Shown: piece after piece, positions 25,639 to 34,691 of the stretch
Layout: each line of letters starts with the position of its first letter
Position numbering within the stretch: position 1 is the stretch's first letter
NCBI RefSeq assembly: GCF_003056055.1
Contig: NZ_PYFP01000001.1
Span: 1,426,001 to 1,490,000, forward strand
DNA length: 64,000 nucleotides
Reading direction: 5' to 3'
From: Glaciimonas sp. PCH181
GTDB taxonomy: Bacteria > Pseudomonadota > Gammaproteobacteria > Burkholderiales > Burkholderiaceae_D
The notes under the pieces: generated by a model
The model's input: the letters and a program-made list of their open reading frames with translations, nothing else
What the model was told of the DNA's origin: nothing
The model's database searches: none
Translations under genes and position numbers: made by a program

Positions 25639-26466
25639 TCAGCGCACCGCGCCGCTGGTACTGCCCTGTATGAAATGCTTTTGAATGACCAATCCAAGCA
25701 CAAACATCGGCAACATAATCAGCACGCCGGTAGCCGATATAAGCTGCCATAGGTCACCCTCCTCTGCACTGAACATTGCCAATCCCACAGGAAGCGTCAA
25801 CGCGTCCTTACTAGTAACGATCAATGCCAATAAAAATTCGTTCCAAGAAATAATGAAGCAAAAAATAGAAGCAGTGATCAGGCCAGGTGCAGCCATCGGA
25901 ATAACGATATTTTTAATCACTTCCAGGCGGGTAGAGCCGTCTATCATCGCCGCCTCTTCTGTATCCAGCGGAATGGCATCGATAAAGCCTTTGATCATCC
26001 ATATCGCATAAGGTGTGACGAACGAAAGATTCACGAGAATCAGCGCCAGCTTGGTATCGAGCAAACCGATATCACGGAACAATATGAAAAAGGGCAAAAC
26101 CAGGATAACCGATGGGACAAACTGGGTAGCGATGATCGCCATGAAAAGTGATTTTTCACCCCGCAGACGAAAGCGTGAAAAGCTATAAGCAGACATGGTG
26201 GCAATTGGAATCGCAATGGCGATCGTGGCTAACGCTACCAATAACGAATTCAACAATTTCTTATGAATCTCATAGGGCGGCTCCATAATTGTTCTGAAGT
26301 TATCTAAAGTTGGTATGAACAGCCAGCGCGCCTGGAAAACATCAGCGTAACTTTTGAAGCCCGCCGCGATCATCCAGTAGATTGGAATCAAAATTGCGGC
26401 AGCGGTTAGGAATATTAATAGACTCTGTGTAAAACCGAAGAAACGGCTTTGGTGAGATGTGCTCAT
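25639..26466 (-). CDS. Carbohydrate-type ABC permease (MalG family)
   Basis: A 275-residue inner-membrane permease with six predicted helices. The EAA loop that docks on the ATPase is EEAAMIDGSTRLEVIKNIVI followed by PMAAPGL. It belongs to the MalG family (ISWNEFLLALIV is the usual late helix). It pairs with the MalF-type protein whose stop is nine bases upstream. Confidence 0.92.
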   Translation of the reverse strand: MSTSHQSRFFGFTQSLLIFLTAAAILIPIYWMIAAGFKSYADVFQARWLFIPTLDNFRTIMEPPYEIHKKLLNSLLVALATIAIAIPIATMSAYSFSRFRLRGEKSLFMAIIATQFVPSVILVLPFFILFRDIGLLDTKLALILVNLSFVTPYAIWMIKGFIDAIPLDTEEAAMIDGSTRLEVIKNIVIPMAAPGLITASIFCFIISWNEFLLALIVTSKDALTLPVGLAMFSAEEGDLWQLISATGVLIMLPMFVLGLVIQKHFIQGSTSGAVR

Positions 26467-26475
26467 TGCCGACTC

Positions 26476-27477
26476 CTAAACACGCTTGAAAATTAAACGA
26501 ATATACAAATACGACAGTGCCAGCATGGGCAACACCAGGAAATACGAGACCGCAGAGGCGTAACCCATGTCGTAATACTTGAAACCCTGAAAGTAAATGT
26601 AGTGCGCCATGGTCTGCGTCGCCTGCCCCGGACCGCCATTGGTAATCATAAACACCTGATCAAACATTTTTAGAGAAAAGATCGCCTTCAATATTGCGCA
26701 AACCATCAATACCGGCAAGATCGACGGCAAGGTGACGTCACGAAATACCTGCCAGGTGGAAGCGCCATCCACCTCTGCCGCTTCCTGTGCTTCTTTTGGC
26801 ACTGAAGCTAGCGCACCCAGCATCAGCATGGCCATGTACGGTGCCCAATGCCATACATCGCTAGCAACCAGCACCGCAAAAGCCAGCACAGGATCGGCCA
26901 ACCAATCGACTGAAGCGAGTGACGGCCAGATATCTTTGAATATCGCGTGAATAAGGCCATGCTGGGGATTTGCCATGAATCGCCACGAAATCCCGACCAA
27001 GGCCGGACTCATCGCAAATGGCAATATCAATAAAGTTCGCACAAAAATCCGAGAACGCGTCCCGCGTCCTAGCAGCAAGGCGACGCCGAGCGCTACTATC
27101 ACAGTTACGAACACCGACACCAAAGTAAAAACAGTGGTGACCCACATAGAATTGCGGAGTGCATCATCATTCAGAGCGCGCGAGAAATTATCGAAGAGAT
27201 AGGAAATATTCTGAATTCCATCATCAGTCAACGACCAGAGTGCTTTCGATGACGACGATTTGCTCAGATTCCATTCTCGAAAAGCAAGATATAAAGCGCT
27301 CAACAAAGGGCCAACAGCGGTCAACCCGACCAGTATCAATGCCGGCAGGATCAACAGATATTTTAGATACCGATCAGACACTCCGCGCCGCTTATTTGGT
27401 TTCATTGTTGCCGGAGGACTTGCGCTACTTTCTTGCTGAAACTTTGATGTCATGGGAAGCTCAGTACTGGTAATCAT
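26476..27477 (-). CDS. Carbohydrate-type ABC permease (MalF family)
   Basis: The ATG at 27477 is taken as start, because a longer frame would overlap the upstream gene. The 333-residue protein has a basic N-terminal region, then six membrane helices (YLKYLLILPALILVGLTAVG first) and the EAA loop EAQEAAEVDGASTWQVFRDV followed by TLPSILP. MITNGGPGQATQTMAHYIYF is a common MalF-family stretch. It forms the translocation pore with the MalG-type partner. Confidence 0.9.
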   Translation of the reverse strand: MITSTELPMTSKFQQESSASPPATMKPNKRRGVSDRYLKYLLILPALILVGLTAVGPLLSALYLAFREWNLSKSSSSKALWSLTDDGIQNISYLFDNFSRALNDDALRNSMWVTTVFTLVSVFVTVIVALGVALLLGRGTRSRIFVRTLLILPFAMSPALVGISWRFMANPQHGLIHAIFKDIWPSLASVDWLADPVLAFAVLVASDVWHWAPYMAMLMLGALASVPKEAQEAAEVDGASTWQVFRDVTLPSILPVLMVCAILKAIFSLKMFDQVFMITNGGPGQATQTMAHYIYFQGFKYYDMGYASAVSYFLVLPMLALSYLYIRLIFKRV

Positions 27478-27493
27478 GGAATCCCGCCTTAAC

Positions 27494-28819
27494 TTAACGC
27501 CGCGCACGACGAAGTGCCCTTGCCGCATCCTTCGCCGACGATTTCAAAAGTTGCTCTACATCACCACCGGAAGCGGCCTTGCTGATGGCATTCGACAACA
27601 AATCACCGATCTCCGGCCACTCCGCAATCAGCGGCATAACGTCTGCTTTGGCAAGACTTGCCGCCCCTGCTTTGGCGACGCCATTGTTGGCGACATCCAC
27701 ATCCCGATCATTCAAATTCACTTTTTGATTGACGACATTATTTACGATTTCGACTCCACCTACTTTACGTTCGATCGCATTCCTTTTCTCCAGATCAGGA
27801 TTGGATACCCATTTCATAAACTCCCAGGCGGCCTCTTGATGCTTGGAATAACGTGAGATGCCAAAAGGCAGAGTAGTCGCAAGTGTCACGGGCTGCGCTC
27901 CTTTATAAGATGGCATACTCGTGAAGGCAACTTGGGAAGGCTTGAGTATGGATGTCGCAGGATTGACAAAGCCAGAATAACTCCACCACCAGACAGGAAT
28001 CATCGCCGCTTTACCCTGCATAAAACTGACCCTGGCGTCTTGCTCCAAAGCAGATACCGCGCCATCGGCGCAGATCTTGTGCTCGGTATTCAGTGCTATG
28101 AAATCTTTGGTCGCTTTAATCGCCGCGGGACTGTCCCAAGCAGGCTGCCCATTCGCATTAAAGATTTTTGCCCCGGCACCCCATAAGTAATTTACCCAAA
28201 TAAAAAGGTTTTGCCGGTTACCATCTGCGCCGTAATAACAAGCCAGCGGACCAATGCCCGGCTTGGCCTTTTTAATAGCTGCACCGATGGTCGCTACGTC
28301 ATCCCATGTCTTTGGAGGCTGCAGTTTAAGCTCATCAAAAATATCTTTTCGATAAAAGAAAAGCTGGGTATGCGAACGCATAGGCAAACCAATGACCTTG
28401 TCCTCAAAAGTGACGGCCTTGACGAACGCTGGAGGGTAACGCTCCATATCAACGCGATCACGCTTCAGTAACGCATCCAAAGGCAGAAGCCAATTCGCAT
28501 TGGATGGCCCCCATGCATCGAGATAATTCACTACGTCATAGTTTCCGTCCGCTGCGACTCCTACGCTGGCTATTTTTTCTTGCAAACTCTTGAAAGGAAC
28601 CTCTGTCCATTTAACATTAATACCAGTCAGCTTTGTAAACTCCTCTGTGCGCAACTCTAATCCTTTGAATTGTGGCGTTACCACTACCAAGGCTTGAACA
28701 GTAGTTCCTGCGTAAGGCTTACCCTCTTTTAGGCTGTAAGGCAGCTTATCTTGTGCCCATGCGACGAAACTAGTCATCATGGTTGTGACGACAATAAATT
28801 TGATAACCGAGCGTTGCAT
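27494..28819 (-). CDS. Extracellular solute-binding protein, family 1 (sugar type)
   Basis: A 441-residue periplasmic binding protein. The signal peptide is KFIVVTTMMTSFVAWA with cleavage before QDK. Typical family-1 elements are VVTPQFKGLELRTEEFTKLT, the GLPMRSHTQLFFYRKDIFDE and LKLQPPKTWDDVATIGAAIK segments, and a late GGVEIVNN region. It is the first gene of the ABC, bicupin, aldolase and hydrolase operon. Ligands of this family range from sugars and polyols to glycerol-phosphate; no specific ligand can be read from the sequence. Confidence 0.92.
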   Translation of the reverse strand: MQRSVIKFIVVTTMMTSFVAWAQDKLPYSLKEGKPYAGTTVQALVVVTPQFKGLELRTEEFTKLTGINVKWTEVPFKSLQEKIASVGVAADGNYDVVNYLDAWGPSNANWLLPLDALLKRDRVDMERYPPAFVKAVTFEDKVIGLPMRSHTQLFFYRKDIFDELKLQPPKTWDDVATIGAAIKKAKPGIGPLACYYGADGNRQNLFIWVNYLWGAGAKIFNANGQPAWDSPAAIKATKDFIALNTEHKICADGAVSALEQDARVSFMQGKAAMIPVWWWSYSGFVNPATSILKPSQVAFTSMPSYKGAQPVTLATTLPFGISRYSKHQEAAWEFMKWVSNPDLEKRNAIERKVGGVEIVNNVVNQKVNLNDRDVDVANNGVAKAGAASLAKADVMPLIAEWPEIGDLLSNAISKAASGGDVEQLLKSSAKDAARALRRARR

Positions 28820-29083
28820 ATATTTGTCTCCTAAAAATCTAGTACTTAAGTCCCATCCAGCTTTAAAAATGGATTCTCTGTAAAACCTCTAGATGGTCGC
28901 CACCGTTTATATTACGGTCGTTGGGCTATATTATGTTCAGGGCCGCATGCATAAAAAATCAACAAATCTCACCTCAGTAGCACCCTTCACAGGCAAGTTC
29001 ATTTCCGCCAGGCGCAGCGCAATAAAAGTATTTAGTGCACAAAAGCGCTGCCTAAAATGAGTCGTCAATATGATCTTTGGCTG

Positions 29084-29102
29084 ATCATTTGTCCAATATA
29101 TA
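29084..29102. promoter_or_regulatory. Putative LysR operator, copy 2
   Basis: ATCATTTGTCCAATATATA matches the site at 20783-20801 at 18 of 19 positions, in the same orientation. It lies about 265 bases upstream of the solute-binding protein gene, in the otherwise empty gap 28820-29196. Confidence 0.55.
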
Positions 29103-29196
29103 ATTAATCTTTCTTTCATTTGAAAAACATATGAAACAAACGTAGCGCAACCTTACCGCAAGAGATCGATTGTTCAGTCGGCCACTTCCAGTCTTA

Positions 29197-29234
29197 GGGG
29201 TCTGAGGTGCAGTGGAACGGAAAACCGGGTTAAG
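29197..29234. repeat. Left terminal inverted repeat of the Tn3-family element
   Basis: 38 bases beginning GGGGTCTGAGG and ending CGGGTTAAG. They match the right end at 37 of 38 positions. The resolvase stop codon (29230-29232) lies inside it. Confidence 0.95.
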
Positions 29235-29796
29235 GAATTGGCGCCACCTTCAAGTATTGATACAGAGTCTCTCGGCTGATGCCGAACTCGCGCGCGAGCG
29301 CGGCTTTTGGCTCGCCGGCACCAGCGCGGCGGCGCAACTCGGCAACCTGGTTGTCAACCAGCGCTCTTTTGCGACCGCGATAGGCGCCGCGCTGTTTGTC
29401 CAATGCGATCCCTTCGCGCTGCCGCTCGCCAATCAAGGCCCGCTGGAATTCCGCAAACGCCCCCATGACCGATAGCAGCAAGTTCGCCATCGGCGAGTCT
29501 TCGCCAGTGAAGCTCAGGCTTTCCTTGACGAACTCAATTCGTATTCCGCGCTTTGTCAGCGTCTGCACCAGCCGACGGAGATCGTCCAGGTTGCGCGCCA
29601 GCCGGTCCATGCTGTGCAAGACTACCGTGTCGCCTTCGCGCGCGAACGACAGCAAGGCGTCGAGCTGGGGCCGCTGAGTGTCTTTGCCCGAGGCCTTGTC
29701 GGTGAACAGCTTGTCCACCTGGACCTGATCGAGCTGACGCTCTGGATTCTGGTCAAAACTGCTGGCCCGGACATAACCGATGCGTTGACCTCGCAA
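29230..29796 (-). CDS. tnpR: Serine resolvase TnpR
   Basis: A 188-residue small serine recombinase. The TTG at 29796 is taken as start because AAGGAGG lies just upstream and the product then begins RGQRIGYVRASSFDQNPERQ, the conserved catalytic region with the active Ser at about residue 11. Other motifs are VVLHSMDRLARNLDDLRR, the FAEFQRALIGERQREGI helix, and a C-terminal helix-turn-helix KAALAREFGISRETLYQYL. It resolves Tn3 cointegrates at res and usually also represses its own and tnpA transcription. The frame is intact. Confidence 0.94.
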   Translation of the reverse strand: MRGQRIGYVRASSFDQNPERQLDQVQVDKLFTDKASGKDTQRPQLDALLSFAREGDTVVLHSMDRLARNLDDLRRLVQTLTKRGIRIEFVKESLSFTGEDSPMANLLLSVMGAFAEFQRALIGERQREGIALDKQRGAYRGRKRALVDNQVAELRRRAGAGEPKAALAREFGISRETLYQYLKVAPIP

Positions 29797-29814
29797 AATG
29801 TGCCTCCTTAACAA

Positions 29815-30120
29815 GATGTGTCAGGAAAAACTCTATGACCGTTCAAGGCATACGTCAAGAAATGGAAATACTGATCCTATCCTGACAGACAGCGTTGGGG
29901 TCGTCTGACATCAGGTTAGGGTATAGTCCAGACTGACACGTATTTGACAACTACACTATTTCGGATACCTTACTTAAAGCCACCTCTATTAACCCAGCTT
30001 TGGCGGCGCGAGGTGGCGCACAAGCCGCATATGAAGAATTTCAGCTATGTTTCAGCGGCGTTAAGAGTTCAGGTGACGTAATGCTTGGCGGAAGCTGGGC
30101 GAGCAGACCCTAGCTTGACA
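29815..30120. promoter_or_regulatory. Probable res (resolution) region of the transposon
   Basis: The gap between tnpR and the TetR gene carries several TGTC/GACA half-sites (TGTCAGG, CCTGACAGAC, GTCTGACATCAGG, ACTGACACG) between 29818 and 29950. This is the expected composition and location of a three-subsite res. Exact subsite borders cannot be set by eye. Confidence 0.5.
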
Positions 30121-30124
30121 GCCT

Positions 30125-30148
30125 CAAATAGAATTGATATTCTATTTG
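30125..30148 (+). promoter_or_regulatory. Perfect palindrome, probable TetR autoregulatory operator
   Basis: CAAATAGAAT (30125-30134) and ATTCTATTTG (30139-30148) form a perfect 10-bp inverted repeat with a 4-base centre. It ends one base before the ATG of the TetR gene. There is no ribosome site between, so the repressor gene may be translated from a very short leader. Confidence 0.7.
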
Positions 30149-30149
30149 A

Positions 30150-30743
30150 ATGGTCCGACTCGCTAAATTCACCGAAACCCAGTTCATCGACAGCGCCATC
30201 GACGTGGCGGCGCAGTGCGGCGTCAAAGCGGTGTCGATATCGGCGATCGCGGTCAAGGCGGGCGCGCCGATCGGCTCCGTCTACCATCGCTTCGATTCGC
30301 GCGGCACGATTCTGGCGCGTGCTTGGTTGCGCGTGAAGGCCGATTTTCGGCAAGAAGTAGCGAGCCGCTGGCAGTGCGGCGATAGCTGGAACGGTGTTGC
30401 CGGCCTGCTCGACTGGTGCCGGCGCAAGCCTGTCTACGCGCGCTTCCTGCTGCTAGGCGACGATGCGTTGATTTTCGATGCCGGCCTGTCGCCCGAGATG
30501 CTGGCCGCGCTGGAAACGGAGCAGGCCGAACTCGACACCTGTTTCGAACACTGCGCACTAGCCTTGCAAAACAATGTGGATGCCGACGCCGTCGCGCCGA
30601 TGCTGCGTTTTATCCTGATCGACGGCCCTGTGGCCATCGTCAAACCCTATCTCGCCAACAACCAGCCCATTCCCGCCTGCGTCGACGCGATCCTGCGCGC
30701 CAGCCATGACGCCGTGCGCGGCTGGGCCAACAGGACCAACTGA
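30150..30743 (+). CDS. TetR/AcrR-family regulator (transposon passenger)
   Basis: A 197-residue repressor. The HTH lies at residues 5-50 (FIDSAIDVAAQCGVKAVSIS, then AIAVKAGAPIGSVYHRFDSR). The ligand-binding part is helical, with a WCRRKPVYARFLLLGDDAL segment. The directly upstream palindrome suggests autoregulation, and the stop is two bases from the aminopeptidase start, so the two genes are co-transcribed and probably co-regulated. The signal it senses is unknown. Confidence 0.88.
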   Translation: MVRLAKFTETQFIDSAIDVAAQCGVKAVSISAIAVKAGAPIGSVYHRFDSRGTILARAWLRVKADFRQEVASRWQCGDSWNGVAGLLDWCRRKPVYARFLLLGDDALIFDAGLSPEMLAALETEQAELDTCFEHCALALQNNVDADAVAPMLRFILIDGPVAIVKPYLANNQPIPACVDAILRASHDAVRGWANRTN

Positions 30744-30745
30744 CA

Positions 30746-31555
30746 TTGCGCTACTCCACCCAGCTTGACCACGGCAAGCCGATTCCACTGTACGACGAGG
30801 CCGGCTTTGCCGCCATGCGCGTGGCCGGCCGCGTCGCCGCCGACACGCTCGACTTCATCACGCCCTACGTCAAGCCCGGCGTCTCCACGGCCGAACTGGA
30901 TCGGCTGTGCGAAGAATTCATGCGCGCCGCCGGCAGCATTCCGGGCACCATCGATTACCACGGTTATAAGCACGCCAGCTGCATCTCGGTCAACCACGTC
31001 GTCACGCATGGCGTGCCGTCGGCCACCAAGATCCTGCACGCCGGCGACATCGTAAATATCGATGTCACGCCGAAGTTCCAGGGCTGGCACGGCGACACCA
31101 GCCGCACCTACGAGGTCGGTGCCGTGTCCATCCTTGCGGCGCGCGTGGTGCGCACGGCCCACGAGGCGATGATGGCGGGAATTAACACGGTGCGTCCCGG
31201 CGCCACGCTGGGCGACGTCGGCGCGGCGATCGAGGCGGTGGCGCGGGCCCAGGGTTTTTCGACGGTACGCGACTTTTGCGGCCACGGCATCGGCCAAGTG
31301 ATGCACGACGCGCCACAGGTGCTGCATTATGGCCGCGCCGGCACAGGCGTCGTCCTCGAGCCGGGCATGATCTTTACCATCGAGCCGATGGTCAACGCCG
31401 GCAGCTATCAAGTGAAAACCTTGCCCGACAAGTGGACCACGGTCACCAAGGACCGCTCGCTGTCGGCCCAGTTCGAGCATACGCTGGCGGTGACGGAGAC
31501 GGGCTTCGAGATTTTTACGCTGTCGGCGCTAACGGGAAGTTTAGCGGGACCATAA
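30746..31555 (+). CDS. map: Type I methionine aminopeptidase (transposon passenger)
   Basis: A 269-residue pita-bread fold aminopeptidase that removes initiator Met from new proteins. The dinuclear metal ligands are all present: Asp in GDIVNIDVTPKF, Asp in GWHGDTSRTY, His in CGHGIGQVMHD, Glu in FTIEPMVN and Glu in SAQFEHTLAV. The likely start is TTG at 30746, two bases after the TetR stop. Housekeeping map genes normally sit beside rpsB or infA; here an extra copy rides on a transposon under a TetR regulator, as if replacing an inhibited host enzyme or processing a special substrate. Confidence 0.9.
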   Translation: MRYSTQLDHGKPIPLYDEAGFAAMRVAGRVAADTLDFITPYVKPGVSTAELDRLCEEFMRAAGSIPGTIDYHGYKHASCISVNHVVTHGVPSATKILHAGDIVNIDVTPKFQGWHGDTSRTYEVGAVSILAARVVRTAHEAMMAGINTVRPGATLGDVGAAIEAVARAQGFSTVRDFCGHGIGQVMHDAPQVLHYGRAGTGVVLEPGMIFTIEPMVNAGSYQVKTLPDKWTTVTKDRSLSAQFEHTLAVTETGFEIFTLSALTGSLAGP

Positions 31556-31592
31556 AGAATGGTGCTTCGGTCTCAGCTCAACAGGAGAACTC

Positions 31593-34495
31593 ATGCCAGT
31601 CAGCTTTCTCTCGAACGACCAGCGCGAAAACTATGGCCGCTATGCTGGCTCACCTTCGCCCCATGACCTCGCCCGGCATTTTCACCTGGACGATGCCGAC
31701 CACACGCTGATTGCGCAAAAACGCGGCGCGCACAATCGGCTTGGTTTCGCCATTCAACTCGGCACGGTACGCTACCTGGGCACGTTCCTGGAAGATCCGA
31801 TGGCCGTGCCTCAACCCGTGCTGTGGATGCTGGCTAAGAAGTTGCACATCGAGACTCTGGCAGCGACCAGTGCCTACAGCACTGGCGAACAGCGGTGGGA
31901 GCATGCGATCGAAATTCGTGCGCGCTATGGCTACGCCGAGATTACAGAACCGCTGATCGGCTTTCGTTTGAGCCGGTGGCTGTACGCGCTTTGCTGGACT
32001 GGAACTGATCGGCCGAGCGTTCTGTTCGATCGTGCCACGATCTGGCTTGTGACGCACAAGGTGCTGCTGCCTGGATGCTCTACGCTCGAACGCTACGTTG
32101 CACGCTTGCGTAGTCGGGTGGAGGAGCGTTTGTGGAAGTCGCTTGGCGGCGGGCTAAGCCTGGATCAACAAACACGGCTGGAAAATCTCTTGGTATCTTC
32201 TGGCGGCACTCGAAATTCGCCACTGGACCGCCTTCGCACCGGGCCGGTGGTGGCCAGCAGCCGATCGATGAGTCTGGTGTTGATGCGACTTCAATCGGTA
32301 CGTGAGCTTGGCATACGATTGCCGGCCGCCACGCGCATTCCCGCCACGCGGATCGCGGCCCTAGCCCGATTCGCCGGCACCGCCAAGGCCAGCGCGATCC
32401 TGCGCCTGCCGGTATTGCGCCGCTTGGCCACACTGGTCGCGTTTGTCCATTGCCTCGAAGCCTCGGCGCAAGATGACGCATTGGAGGTGCTGGAAATCAT
32501 TCTCCGGGATCTGTTCGGCGATGCCGTGAAAGCGGACAAAAAGCACGTCTGCGCTCGCTCAAAGATTTGGATGAGGCGGCCGCCGCCCTCGCCAGCGCCT
32601 GTCAAATCCTGCTGGACACCAGCGTGCCGGATGCCGAGCTGCGCACCCAGTTGTTCACTCTGATTTCGCCCGACGCGCTCGCGCAAGCGCTCGCCGGCGT
32701 CCACACGCTGATCCGGCCCGCCGATAATGTGTACTACCTGGAGCTGGACGCGAAGTACAAAACAGTGCGTCGAATCCTGCCGGCACTGGCCGAGCACATT
32801 CATTTTCGCGCAAATGCCGCTGGCGAACCGTTCGTCGCCGCTTTCGCATGGCTTCGCGCCAATATGAGGGTAAAAAAGTCCGCCGACGACGCGCCACGTG
32901 CAGTCATCACCAAGCCTTGGCAGCGCCATGTGCTGGGTAAAGATGACGCCGTCGATTTTCACACCTACACTTTTTGCGTGTTATCGGAACTGCGCACCGC
33001 GCTGCGGCGGCGCGATGTATTCGTGGCGCCAAGCTAGCGTTACGCCGATCCGCGTACTGGCCTGCTCGATAACGCTGAATGGGAATCCACGCGTCCGATC
33101 ATTTGCCGTACTCTGGGCCTGACGGCGGAACCGGAGCCAACTTTGACGGCCCTGGCCGATGAACTGGACAGTACCTATCGCGCCGTCGCCGCCAGGTTGC
33201 CCGAGAACCCGGCCGTGCGATTCGACAAGGTGGGAGACAAGCTGGAACTGGTGCTCAGGCTGCTGGATAGAATGGCGGAGCCGGCGTCGTTGATCGCGCT
33301 ACGCGCCAAGGTTACAGGAATGTTGCCGCGCGTTGATTTGCCAGAATTGCTCCTGGAAATTGCCGCCCGTACTGCCTTTACCGACGCTTTCACCCACATT
33401 TCGGAGCGCACTGCGCGCGCGGCCGACTTGCATGTGAGCATCTGCGCGGTGCTGATGTCCGAGGCCTGCAATACCGGAGTCGAGCCGTTGATTCGCGGCG
33501 ACGTGCCGGTACTCAAGCGCGACAGATTGTCCTGGGTAGACCAGAGCTATTTGCGCGATGACACCATCACCGCAGCCAATACCCTGCTGGTAGCGGCGCA
33601 AAGCCGTTCGGCGCTGGCCGGCGTGTGGGGCGGCGGTGAGGTGGCGTCGGCCGACGGCATGCGGTTCGTGGTGCCGGTGCGGTCGGTACATTCCGGGCCA
33701 AACCCGAAATATTTTGGCGCCGGTCGTGGCGTCACCTGGTACAACCTGATATCGAGCCAGTTTTCCGGCCTTAACGACATTACTGTGCCCGGCACGCTGC
33801 GCGATAGTCTGGTCTTGCTGGCCGTCGTACTGGAGCAGCAGACCGACCTTCAGCCGACGCAGATCATGACGGACACCGGCGCCTATAGCGACGTGGTTTT
33901 CGGGCTGTTTCGCCTGCTTGGATACCGTTTCAGTCCACGCTTGACCGATGTCGGCGGTCATTGGGACGACATGCTGCGCCTGGCCGGCTCGCTAAAACTC
34001 GGCCGGGTATCCGCCGCCGGCATCATGCGAACACTCCAGGTCGGCGAGCGGCCGACCAGACTGGCCCAGGCCATCGCCGAGTTTGGCCGTATCGACAAGA
34101 CGCTGCACACGCTGAACTACATCGATGACGAAGCCAAGCGCCGGGGTACTCTGACACAGCTCAATCGTGGTGAGGGGCGACACAGCGTCGCCCGCGTAGT
34201 TTTTCATGGTAAGCGCGGCGAACTGCGGCAGCACTACAGAGAGGGCCAGGAAGACCAACTCGGCGCGCTCGGCTTGGTGCTCAACGTGATCGTGCTATGG
34301 AACACCAGTTACATGGAGGCCGCTTTGAACCAGCTACGCAGGGATGGTTTCGAGGTGAAGGACGAGGATGTGGCGCGGCTGTCGCCGCTTCTGCACGAGC
34401 ATATCAACATGTTAGGGCGGTATTCTTTTTCGGTGCCGGACGCAGTGGCAAAGGGCGAACTGCGACCGTTGCGCAACCCGGCGAACGACGAGTAG
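31593..34495 (+). pseudogene. tnpA: Tn3-family transposase TnpA, frameshifted and with an internal stop
   Basis: Read across frames, this is a full-length (about 967 codons) Tn3-type transposase: the N-terminal VSFLSNDQRENYGRYAGSPS domain, the central part, and the C-terminal DDE catalytic region with QIMTDTGAYSDVVFGLFRLL, SPRLTDVGG and the LNVIVLWNTSYMEAAL region. Two lesions are seen. One A is missing from a run near 32540-32545 (AAA AAA would restore KADKKARLRSL). TAG at 33035-33037 replaces a Trp codon in the conserved APSWRYADPR. The reading frame is otherwise well preserved, so inactivation looks recent. Confidence 0.9.
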
Positions 34496-34509
34496 GTCGG
34501 CAAGCCGGG

Positions 34510-34547
34510 CTTAACCCGGTTTTCCGTTCCACTGCACCTCAAACCCC
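34510..34547. repeat. Right terminal inverted repeat of the Tn3-family element
   Basis: 38 bases, the reverse complement of which begins GGGGTTTGAGG. It differs from the left end at one base. TCTTA follows directly, matching the left flank. Confidence 0.95.
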
Positions 34548-34630
34548 TCTTAGCAAATGCAGAACGTTCCAGTCGCGTGAACTGCTAACAAAAAAAACAC
34601 GTTGCCATCTCATTGTTCGATGATTACAAT

Positions 34631-34659
34631 TTAACTGCGACTATTTTAGTCGTAGTTAA
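34631..34659 (+). promoter_or_regulatory. Palindromic operator upstream of the FAD oxidoreductase (probable Rrf2 site)
   Basis: TTAACTGCGACTA (34631-34643) and TAGTCGTAGTTAA (34647-34659) are inverted repeats with one mismatch and a 3-base centre. It lies 32 bases before the start codon. A degenerate copy lies upstream of the Rrf2 gene at 35957-35983. Confidence 0.7.
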
Positions 34660-34691
34660 AAAATCACTCAACATTTCATTGGATAAATACT

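Larger units (their letters stand above)
29197..34547. mobile_element. Tn3-family transposon, 5,351 bp, with TetR and aminopeptidase passengers
   Basis: Both ends are 38-bp inverted repeats starting GGGG, identical except for one base (29197-29234 and 34510-34547). They are flanked by the same 5-bp sequence TCTTA (29192-29196 and 34548-34552), the target duplication expected of a Tn3-family insertion. Inside are a leftward serine resolvase, a putative res region, a TetR regulator, a methionine aminopeptidase and the transposase. The transposase is broken, so the element cannot move on its own, but its intact ends could be mobilised by a related transposase. Confidence 0.95.

Noticed and set aside
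32530..32560. Programmed -1 frameshift in tnpA
   Set aside because: The heptamer is C-AAA-AAG rather than a standard slippery site, Tn3 transposases are not known to need a shift, and a second independent lesion (TAG at 33035) points to decay.
30069..33961. Long leftward open frames across the transposon (e.g. 30647-31480, 32291-32962, 33299-33961)
   Set aside because: They are mirror frames of GC-rich map and tnpA coding sequence. The plus-strand products carry all conserved motifs.
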